A stretch of 64,000 bases of DNA from Amyelois transitella. Its lineage: Eukaryota; Arthropoda; Insecta; Lepidoptera; Pyralidae. Made by a program: the position numbers and the translations under genes. The stretch lies in contig NC_083523.1 of NCBI RefSeq assembly GCF_032362555.1, positions 3,137,501 to 3,201,500 of the forward strand, read 5' to 3'. Below are positions 22,173 through 34,100 of the stretch, piece after piece (positions within the stretch are counted from its first letter, which is position 1; each line of letters starts with the position of its first letter). Below the pieces are notes generated by a model that saw only the letters and a program-made list of their open reading frames with translations, was not told the origin of the DNA and made no database searches.

Positions 22173-25100
22173 TCATAATGCCACCGACCTTATATACGAA
22201 TCATCTTCATTATTTGCTGATAATCTTAAAGCGTGTTCTTCGCACAATGCCGCTAATTCTTTAGCCCATTCGTCTAAAATTACAGCATTTAGTACTGACC
22301 GGAGTGTGATAGATTGGTTCCAGTAATCTTCTTGCGTGAATATAAGCCGTTTTTGTGGACTAGCGTGGTATGTTGTTGCACTGTGCGGACTGTGTTGTGA
22401 TGAACCTGTGAAAATTCAAAATTACATTAAAAAATTTTTTTTCTAGGAGTATTTGTTTTGTTTTGAGTGAAAAGTATAATTAATAAATGCTAGCAAGTCT
22501 ATTTGATACGAAAATGACAAAACATAACAGTTATGAAGACAACGTTAAGGAGAAGAACTTTTTGTATATGGCAACATTGACTGATGTTACTTTGGAGGCT
22601 GAGGCCTTAAAAATAATTTATGATTTGAACGATGCGAATCTGTTAGTCAAAATAAATGAAAACATGCTTTTCAGACACGTCCAATGAATAATCTTTTAAT
22701 TTTGTTTGATCATAAATGATAGCCTAATAATATAGTTGAGATTCTTCTAATTGTCGATGGGCTAGCAACCTGTCACTATTTGAATTCTCTATTCCATCAT
22801 AAAGCCGTACAAATGAACATGGCCTTAGAGTCTTTTGAGAGACTGATACCTCAATCTACCTCGTAAGGAATAAAGACGTATTTATAGTTTATATCTGATC
22901 ATAAATTATTCTCATACATACATGAAGAACGCCTTCCAAACATATTAGATAGACTTGTTGACAAACTGCGCCGTTTGGACTCCATGCGACGGAACGGGGA
23001 GTCCTCGGGCTTCGCCAGAGCTGTCTCAGTGTGGGTGTGACCTGCAAAATTATCTATCAATCAATTCATACAATTAACAAGTAGAAAAAGGGTACAAATC
23101 ACTTTATTTTGATATTGTCAATGAATATAAAACATTTGAAGCGACAAAATTAAAACTAAACATTTTTCGTAATGTATAATAATCACGTGTGTTTTATCAC
23201 GTTATATGAGTCTTAGTTTAAGACTTTGTCAACATCCAAATTAAGGTTGAGCAACATATGGGACATTAGATTAGCCCGCGTCTCGGTCCGCGTAAAAAGA
23301 AAAATTTTCCGTAAATATTTTTTTTTTGCACCCCTAGACTATATAAGGAAATGCTATATGTCAAATTAGGTCCGTCACTCAGTAACAGAAAAGTTATATA
23401 AATATAATAGCTTACTTTCATCACTTGCGGGTACCCTCGACTTGACCAGCGCCATCTCTCGTTGGATGAGGAAAACTCTAGCCTTATCTACCAGCTCATT
23501 GATATTGTCTATCGAACTAGTGAGCTCGTCCACTTCTTCCTTCAATTTGTTGAGGATCTGTTGACAATGAAAAAAATAATTTATCAGAAAAAAAATAATT
23601 ACACAATTACTCCTGTTGCATGTAGTTCATGTAGAACTTGTGCCTTTCTGCGCATCACTTAATATACAACATCATATTCCGAAATTCTTACTTGGAATAG
23701 AGAAGGCACATTCGGCTGCAAGACAAACGCAGGGCATAGCAACAGTGACGTCAGCAAGGGTGTCGGCAAAGAGGCCAGTTTGCAAACCACGCTCGTCACT
23801 AGACAATTAACGCGAACTTCTGATTCCAGCAACATGGACGATTTCTTCAGCAGGCAACTGAGGAGTGGGCCTGAAATATAATTAAAAAAAGTTAGAAGAT
23901 AAAAAATTTTTGAACAATTCTACCAAAAAGTTTTCGTCGAATCGTGCTGTCAAGAAAAAATGATTTTTAATGTATGTGTTTCCTGTACTTTTAATGTATG
24001 TGTTTCCTGTAATAACAAAAATAGCTCGTAAAACTGAGTCAAATTTATTGACAAGGCAGCAGTGCCACTTACTTTCTCATCTTTCGAGAACACATCTGTA
24101 GGATGAAGAGTTATTATTAAAATGATTTCCTGTCAGTGCCTTAAGCTGTATTTTACAAAGACTCACTTATATAAGACTATTAAAAAACAAAATTTGATTT
24201 GACTTCGAATTTCGAAGAGGAGCTCTAATGAGACAGCGAATATACTATTAAAACAAATGAATATTATGAATCTCACCGATGATTGATTCAGCACTGGCCC
24301 TCCAATTCCTCGCTAAAGGCACTTCACTCTCAAACTCCTGCACTTTCTCATCCTCAATACTCTTCATAAATGATTCTTCAGCGAATCCTTCATCTTCGAA
24401 CTCTTTAAACCTAAAGCTTTCATAATCACTTTCACCTAACGACGTTTCACTAACATTATCATTTTTCACTGAAGTGTCACTGTGTTTCTCTTCAAAACTA
24501 ACTGATTTATTGCTAGTATTGTCATTATCGTTTTTCACTTCGACGTGTTCGCTTAGAGAAGTTAAACTGTGCTGTTCTTTCTCTGACGTATCACTTGTTT
24601 TTAGCGTATCGTATCCACTGGTGCAAGATACGAGACTATCCATCTCTTTCACTTGGGTATCAGCGTCCCGCTCTCTGTTGTTGTTCGCTTCTCGTTTCGG
24701 CGACGGTATGGAGTCGTATTTAGACGTCCATTCTAAACACGCAATGGTTCGCGATACGATTTCGAAACGCGCATCGCATAGGTACGCGTGGTAGTTCCCT
24801 ATTAGGGATTCGTTGGGATTCTGAAACAAATAAGTTAATTATGTATATATATATATATTTAGAATATGTTTTGCATATTATGAGCAGATATTACAATAAA
24901 AAGGTAAAAAACACGCTGATTAAGCTAACGCCAATAATATAAGTAATCTTTTAAGAATTTTGCACATAAAAATATATTAACTAAATAAATGACTCTTGTA
25001 TCACTTGATTACATCCAAAGACGTATACAAAGATAAAAACTTACCCCATAATTAAACTTAACTTCCTGGACTAGATTACTCATTATAATATCCTCATTAT

Positions 25101-28100
25101 ACCCGTTTATCCTTCTCGATTCATCTTCTCTTTTGAACTCCAACACTCTTCTACCGCTCAATGCTAAATCATCTACCCAACTCTTAGTCTTCTCCAACGA
25201 TCTTTGACAACATCTTGGCGTGAGGCTCAAAAAAGCAACGGCTGCCTCTCTGTACGGTTCTGGGTTCGATATTTTGTGTTTGTGTGACGTCATAACATGG
25301 TGGCCGTTGAGTATGTGTTTGTATATTAGCTCGATCATCACGTCTTCGCAATTGAGGTTGATCAGTGTTTCCATTAAAGATAAGGAGACGAGTGATAGCT
25401 GGAACGAGAATATAAATATAACAAAAAATAAATAAAATGATCATCAAACCTGCCTCATTAGGTACGCGCGACGCTGTTTTTGTCGCGGGAAAACCTATTG
25501 TTGTTTCACTTTTTATTATGATGAGAAACGGGGCAGAGATAGCGTTTCGCAAAAAAACAATGCCGGTGCGGGTGCCCTGCTGCGGGCTGGATACATCTAT
25601 GACTACGATTCAACAGTGAAAAAGTCAGACAATTTACAGCGATTCTCGTTTGACCTTCATCACGAACGTTCGCACAAATCGATTTAGCTCTTAATAATCA
25701 AAGTTGTGATTCAGTAAAATAAGATGTGAGGAACGGTACAGATCAGAAACATGCATCCTTCCGCTAAATATAATGACTTTCATGATCAATTACACAAGTG
25801 TCAAACTGCTACTTCACCAACCAAACCGCCACCAAAGGAAATATCTTCCGCCAGGCTAGGTGTTATGCCTGGGAAACCGCGGCTCCGACGATGTTGTGTC
25901 GGAGGTTGTATATATGCTCCAATGCGTAAAATCTTTGCTTGCGCGATTTAGGTATTTCGCTGTTTTTGACTGATATTATCGCGTGATTTTTGTGACTTGT
26001 GGCGTATCTATGTCGCCACAAAACTGTTACAGAAACTCATCACTCATTAACTTACCTGCGAGTTCCCATCGAGTCTCCTCAACAATATATCTATAACTCT
26101 CACGCCGTCGTACTCATACGTGAAGAGGAAATGCAGTACGGCCCTTAACAATCCTCGTCGAGTGACGCACCGAAGGACCAACTCTAGGTACGCCATCGCC
26201 GCCGCTTGCTCGCCAGCGCCACTCTGCAACGGCCCCGGTTTTGTCTACGGTCGTATTGCGCGTGCGCATTAGTAGGGCTTGTACGTACGGGATTTTACGG
26301 TTCAGTGACAGACTTTTAAAGGATTTGAAAAATTGTGAGTTGTGTTTCAGGTGTTTTAGAAAAAGATGGCACAAAGATGTCATAACAAATTACGGTTGTG
26401 GCTCGGGAAATCATCAAAAACGGATACATGATAATTTTAAATGAGAAATCGCTTTCTGTGCGGTTTGAAAGGAGAATATTAATATTGTTACTTTAGACTT
26501 AAACTATTTTAAAGGTTAAACTATTGCGATGTTGTTGTTCTTTTGTTGTAAATATTTTCTGAATTACAATCTAGATGTGATTTTTTTATGCAACACTGAA
26601 ATAGATTATAGTAAAAACTATAAGAAATTGAGCAAATGATAAGGTGTGGAAAATTATCTATTCTTTCTGAAAACAATGTGTATGAAGTAAGAAAATAAGT
26701 GAAACAATCACCAAGTGAAACAAACACACACACAAAAAAAAGATGTGAAAAGCGTATGACAAAGAGGCGAAAACGCAGCAAGCCAATTGCGACCTTAAAA
26801 CCCAAACCACAGAGTATAAAATCACTCACTGTCACTTTACCGCTGAACCTTTTGGCGTGATCCAAATGTGCTCCAATCCCGTGCGTGCAATGAAAGCCCG
26901 TGATACGTTCTTTATTTTTATTACGTTCCATTTTTAAATAGTCATCTGAGTTTATATAAATAAATTAAGGAATTCCAAAATCACAGTGATTTCCGAAAGA
27001 AATTTGAAAAATTAATTACTACTCGTTTTTTAACAAAAGATGGCTGCAGTAGTTGGGCAAAAATTTTGACAACAAGTTACCCAAAGGACAAATTTCTTTT
27101 ACCACGACAGAAACATAAATATGAAATGATAATTAAAGAGATAGACCTAAAAATGACGTGTAAAATGTGTATAATTTTTAAGTCTGTCTCTTTCACTCTG
27201 CCACTGAATCAAGTGGCGGCTCTTTTTATTTTTGAATGTTTTTGACTTTAGAATGTTGTATGTTAAATGGAACGTAATTGTGACACGATTTTAACGTACA
27301 ACTTTTTTATGATTTTTTAAAATTAAAACTAATGTATACGTATTTGTTTTTATTTTTTATAACTAGTGCAATTAGAAATAATCGAAGATATATTCGACCA
27401 TCTTCTATGTATTTTATGTACTAAATAAATATTTTTACCTGCTCTATAAATAAAGTTATTTTAATTTCGTGAATAACTACTAGGCCATGTATTGAAAACG
27501 GATGTCAATTCATTAATAATTTAAAAAAAATATCATTTTTATTGATGTAAAGAAACTTGACGTGCGTTTTCAAGTAGCTGTGTTTTACAAGATAGGTAAA
27601 TGTGCTATAGTGTTATTTCTCATTAAAAAATAGTACAAATCTTATTTGTTATTCTTCACCTGCCAGTACTGCAAGAAAATTAGTAAATATAGTTATCAAT
27701 TGTTAAAAAAGATTGTTATTACTAATAAAGTTGTTTTTTTTTTTTTTAATAAACATTATATATTATCGACTATTGAATATCAAGAAAACCAAAAATTTAT
27801 GCATGTAAGAAAAATTTTAAAATTTCTTATAAATAATATAGATGTATAATGAAATTATTAATTTATTGTACAGTGAGTAAGTAAGTATGTTTGACGCGTG
27901 TCAGTATCGACTATAAGCAAAAGCAGCATCCGTAGTTATGGCAAACGAAAACTATCGCCGTCTCGGTTTTTATTATGACGTGAAAAGGGACAGCGATAAA
28001 AACGGCGTCGCGCATGTCTTGCTATGGAGACCGGTCTGATAAAAGATAATTTATTTTCAATACGTAGACAAAATAAGTTTTTAATGGACATAAAACAATA

Positions 28101-31100
28101 ACTATTTATTAAATGTTTTTTCTGTAATGGATAAACTATAACATATGTGCAGTTATTATTAATTTAATTTCAATTTTTATATTTTAATATGCACACAATC
28201 GCTTAGCTGCTCACTGTACTTTTCAATATATATTTTAACTCGTGTTAAATAAATAAAAACCGCCTAGTAACCGATGATAACCCAACCCCCACGGCCCACA
28301 CACAAGCGTACAAAAATGATATTTACCTGCAGTAGCGCAGGGCCCAATACAGGCACTAAGAAACCTTGATACAGCAAGTCTAATAGGTGCTTCTTTATGG
28401 ACGGATGCGCTACCTGAAACATAAGTCTTCATTAAATTTCCAATAATATAGGTACCTAAATGCGAAAGTAAGTTAAATTGTTTGTTTGTTACTTCTTCAC
28501 GCGTTATCTACTAAACTAATCTTCTTGCGTATATATAATTAAGAGTCTGGAGAAGGGTAGGGTTCTTTTTATTTCAGTTAAACCTAAGGTTAGCTTGGGA
28601 TTTGAAAAAAGCCTGTATTTTTATGATGGTGGCGCGAATTTGCAATTGTAGGTTTAACAGTTTCAGAGTGGTGTGGATGCAACCGGGACTAAAGCCAGGA
28701 GGAAGAAGAGAGAAAATATTTGTATTTCTGTTTGTACTAAAATACAATGACTATGACCCCTCTTAATGATCGGGAAAGTTCGTTTGCAAACCGTCGTTCA
28801 CGTCGAGCTCTCCAGTAATGTGAAGACGCAACCTGTACCGTAAGTGCGAATTTTAGCAAGAGCCGAGTCGAGCAAGTAAACGCGATTTTTATGTGATTTA
28901 ATCAACGCCATCTAGCGGTAACGCGATGGAACTAATGCAATACAAATTCGCGTTTATACTCTCGACCACTTTGATCGAGTAAAACTCGCACTAATTCCAC
29001 GGGAGTTTTGGAGCTACCACACCACAGACGTACCTCAAACATATAACACCTCTATTTTTTAATCAGATTCCTTACCTGAGCAACAGCATTGCAGAACTCT
29101 AGAGAATCAATGAAGAGCGTCAACTTGTGAACTTGATTCACGTCGTCTGGCGTCAATCTATGGATTTTGTCACTCAATGTTCTCGGCAACAGCGAGTATA
29201 ACCCGCTTAAACCTGAAAATAAAGATACAATATATCTTTAAGCATATCAAAATTTTCAGATTTTTTTCAAACAATATAGATAATATGGTTCGCTAAGGAC
29301 TAAGGACATGGCTAATAAACTTTGGGTTCTTCTTTTAGGCGATGAACTAATTACCAATCACTATCTGAATCTAAATTCCATCATTAAACCATACAGCTGA
29401 ATGTGACCTTCCAGTCTTTTAAAACGCGACTATATATTATATTTACATTTAGCACTTACCCGTTGCAAGTACCGGACACGTGTTCCCAGACATCATGTAG
29501 TCAGCGAGCTGAGTACACCTGGAGGACATATTGGCGCAGAGCAGCAGAGCGTCGCGAGCCGCCGACCCCGTGCTACCCTCCCGGTGTACAGACGTTAGAA
29601 GGAGACGGACGATTATGAATCTGCAAAAGATGATATGCGCATGATTGATATTCTTCTTATAGGCGATGGGCTAGCAACCTGTCACTATTTGAATCTCAAT
29701 TCCTTTATAAAGCCATATAGCTGAACGTGGCCTTTCGGTCTCTTCAAGACTGTTGGCCCTGTCTACCTCGCAAGGGATATTAGATGTGATAATATGTATG
29801 TAGGTGTGTATGATATGCGTGCCAATGCCAATGGTCTAAGACCTGGTCTATAAAAAAGGTGCAAATATGTAAGATAAAACTCTTTTTTCAATATCAAGAT
29901 GAATCCACATAACTTGGCCATTACACGGACGAAGGCGTCCTGCTGAGAATTTTTTAATTCCAATTTTTCCCTATGGAAATTCCGGTGGAATAAAAATTAA
30001 CGAGAATTGTCGTGTTCTATTCTTTCCTTCTTTTTAAATTAGTAAAACTTAATGCAGTACTTAACATAAAAAACAGCTAGTTATCAGCAACATGCATCGT
30101 CAATGCCAGTCAGAATAATATAAATTCGTCGATTACATATTTATTTAAAAAAATACTATAATAACTTACTCAGACTGCGATCCTTTATGCGTGTGCGTCG
30201 TCAGGAAAAAAAGGTCAATGAACTTTATATTCTGAATCAAAGCGACGCACAGCTGATTCAGCACTGTCACTAGTTGACCTGGAAATAAGTAAAAAAAACC
30301 GTATTAAGTTTTAAAATAAATGTTATTAATATTGCCTATCACAAAAGTTCTAAGCTGACATAAGTTAAAGATCATCCCTCAAAAATATAGGTAATTGTTT
30401 TATTTCCGAATACGTTTTCCGGCACAAATAAAAAAGAAATTACTTTCAAAACGTTCAAACTAAAAAACGATAATAAAAAATAGAATAGATAAAAAATAAT
30501 GGGGACAAAAACTATCTTTTAAGTTACAAATAACAGTTGTATGAGAAATTTTATAAAATCGGTTCAGTAGTTTTGGAGTTTATCAATGACATACATACAT
30601 GTGACAAACGATAGTTAATACCCTTGCTGGGCAGAAAGGTACTCGAAAAGGCCCAAATACCACATATTTTTATATATTTTACAAAAACCTAAAATTTCGG
30701 AAAACACATTTACTGCACACCCAGACCATCATCAGAGGAACCTAAAATGACCTACATGTCAAATTTTCTGATCTCTAGAGCCTGCTATTCGGGATGTGCG
30801 TTGGCGCAGGATATTTCATTCAATCAGTCAGTCAGATTCATATTAAGACGATAGCCAAACCATACATAAGGTTGAACTTCCCACTGCATCTAAGTACACA
30901 AAGTATTCCCACTGCGCAAACGCGTGCGCAATACATACCTACATATAATTATAACACCAGTGACATAGGATATGACGCTATCTAGTTACAGTAGTAAACG
31001 AGAGAGCTAATTATAGCGTTTGTTGTTATTTAAATTAGCTTTGTTTGTATACAATAAACATATTAGTCATTTGGTGCAGTGGAATTTCTATTGTTAGGTA

Positions 31101-34100
31101 ATAAAATAATAGGACGTCAAGATTTTTGCCGTATCTAGTTATCGTGACGCAGTGGTCATTTGCTTGACTCTGAGACAAAAGTCTCTGTTTTGGCGAATGT
31201 CCTAAGAGACTACTAACCAAATTGGCCGATAAGGATAGACGTAACGTAAATAAAATCTTATAAATTTGAAATTTGTTGCGGATGTCAGACGGTTCCCATA
31301 AAAACATTACATAACCACTAGACAGGTCATAGCGGACCCTGACTCCATCACTGGGAGCTGAGGACACGACCAAGACTACTATCTACAAGGATTATGAAAC
31401 TTATTTATCCTTGTTCTTATTGTGAGGAAACCTTCACATACAGGCGTCTGGATGTGTTACCATGATCCCAATGTGCGTGAGAATCTCCAGCTAAGGTTGT
31501 GGAGATCGGACGGGATTCGCTTCGTGAAAAAGCCTGACTTACCCATCCGTGTTCCTTTGCATAATAGAGGATAAAACCAGGACAAATTTCAGGAAGATCA
31601 TGATTACTCTTCTTTTTTAATCAATTTTTCTGCAACTTGTACTTACTTGCCGTGTGGTTCCCGTACCAATATAAAAAAGAATAGTACCACTCCATCTCTT
31701 TCCCAAGGTTGTCGTAAAAGGCGGCTAAGGGACAGGCACATAAACTTGAGTTTCTTCTTATAGGCGATGGGCCAGCAACCTGAATCTCAATTCTATCAAT
31801 AAGCCTAACAGCTGAACATGGCCTGTCAGTCTTTCAAAACTGGTGGCTCTGTCTACCCCGCAAGGGATATAGACGTTATTATATGAATATCTAAATGAAT
31901 GAATATACTTACTTTCCAAATTCTCCGGTGGGAGTTCATTTCTGAAGCCGCTAAGCAATTTGAGGAGCGGTCTTAGAAATGGTTCCGCGGCTATCACCTG
32001 TACAAAAAAGAATTGGTTAATTTTACTCGAATCTTTAATCAATTATATCATCTTTCATAATCGATTGCATTCTCAGCTATTTGATTTAAAGCTCGGTGTT
32101 CACTTAACATGTCTATCTATCATCTTTGCTTGTTCTTAGTCGCATCCTTCGCCGATTCTTTATTATAGAGGTACCTAAGGTGCCGTCGATTTTTGACGAT
32201 TACTAAGGCTGTGTGCATGATCAACCTATTAAACCTATTTAATAAAATTATAGACTAGTTTTGATTAAGCTCTTATATAAACTTGTATTTAAATGCGGCT
32301 CTATCTGCCTTCTTAATAAATGTACCTGCGTGAATCCCGAAAATCCTCTAGGAAAGCGAAGGAACTTTTATGTCGAATTTCAGCTTCGCCAATGCCCAGT
32401 AGATTGGGAGGCGCGTTTTCGAAACTTTGTTAACATTGATTGATAATATATATATTTTTTATCACAACATAGTATAAAACAAAGTCGTTTATACCTGACG
32501 ATGTTTTCCCTCAACCTAAGAACATCGGTCATTGGAGTACATAGCTGCGGTGGGATTCGAACCTTCGAACCTTTATGCGCTTATTTCAACCGGACAATTT
32601 GCCGATACGTCCACCGACGCTCTGTCCCTCTGAATGTATGTATTCTCAATTAGAACTTAAAAACTACACTACGGATTTTGATGCAGATATTTTAATAGAT
32701 AGAGTGATTCAAGAGGAGGGAAGAGGTCTACATGTATAAATGCTACCCGTACGAAACTGGGGCGGGTCGCTAGTAATAATTAAAGATCGGAATAGGTAGA
32801 TTGAATTGGAGTCAATGAACTGAAACGTATATATTAATATGGACATGCCTCCGTCCGGGATTGCGGGATTTGTAAATTATTAAGATTTTTTCCGGAATTT
32901 TTACAAGTGGGATGAAGAATATATTAGTGGTAGCCGTTTTCCCCCGACTTCGTTCACGTAAATTGTAGTCGTATGTTACCCGCGGACAATGTAGTTTACT
33001 GTAAGTGTAAGTACTGAAATGGAATCCCGGAGAAGAGGCTTATCCATGTTATGCTTTCTATGGTAATTCATGATGCAAGTACATTAAATGAATCTACCTA
33101 TTCCGATCTCTGGTAATAACGTTAAACAAATCACCTGTGAACTGTAATGGCTGACGAGCGTTCCAAACAATTTGAGTTGCTCGAGCCGGACCGCATTTTC
33201 ATATCTGAAAATAAAAATAAGTGACATTTTGACAGTAATGTTCATACATACATATTATGTACATCACGTCTTTATCCCTCACGGGATAGATAGAGGCGAT
33301 AGTTCCGAAGGCTATGTTCAGCCAGTAGGTATAGCTTAAATATGGAATTGAGAAAACTATAATATAAGAATCTCAAATTTAAAACCGATATTGCGAGTAC
33401 TTTTATAAAATTTGCGAAAGTCATAAATTTGACTAGAAATCCTAATAAACAAAATGTACTAATATCTTAAAATAACTTGTTAAGAGCTAAGTATGTTCTT
33501 ATTCGCTAGTGATAAACTTTTAAAACTAGGTCATACATATACATAGGCATGTATAACCTCTATAACCCTCGCGGGGGAGACAGAGGCAACAGTCTGCTTA
33601 TGATAGAATTGAGATTCAAATCGGGACAAGCGACCTGGCACTATATTTGATAGCAATGGTCATGTTATAAATTTTGAACAACTAGGAAACATTATCAATG
33701 ACAGATTTATTAGTGTACAAACGTGTTTTTTTTATTTGAGATGAATTCATTTAACGGTTAGTGAAATATACAACTAAATATACCTACTAAAAATAACATA
33801 GGACTTTTATCCTTTACCAGTTAAGTATTTGTACTTAGTATAATATGACAAAGCTGTAAATAATGTATTATGTTTCATCAAAAGCGAACCCTGGGCTCTA
33901 AAAGCATAACAGCGTAAGACACAACTTAAAAGACGTGAAACGCGGAGAAAATCATAATTTTCATTTGCATAAATTATTTACAAATTAAAACAATGACAAG
34001 AGTTAAATCAATAAGTTATTAAACGCCTCATTGACAATTGATAACGCGATAAAAGTTTGCGCTGATAGCATTATGTGGCTTATCTATCAGTCGCGATAGC

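Noticed and set aside
22090-22326. 78-aa plus-strand ORF with a signal-peptide-like start
   Set aside because: It is antisense to the FHIP last exon, whose minus-strand reading (VILDEWAKELAA) is clearly the coding one.
22899-23041. FHIP ending in exon 14 at the TGA at 22899
   Set aside because: A good donor at 22921 joins in phase to 22405-22173, which encodes the conserved FHIP C-terminus. The early stop is kept only as a possible isoform.
26521-26931. 136-aa minus-strand ORF in FHIP intron 8
   Set aside because: No family recognised, no match to FHIP, low-complexity hydrophobic composition typical of AT-rich DNA.
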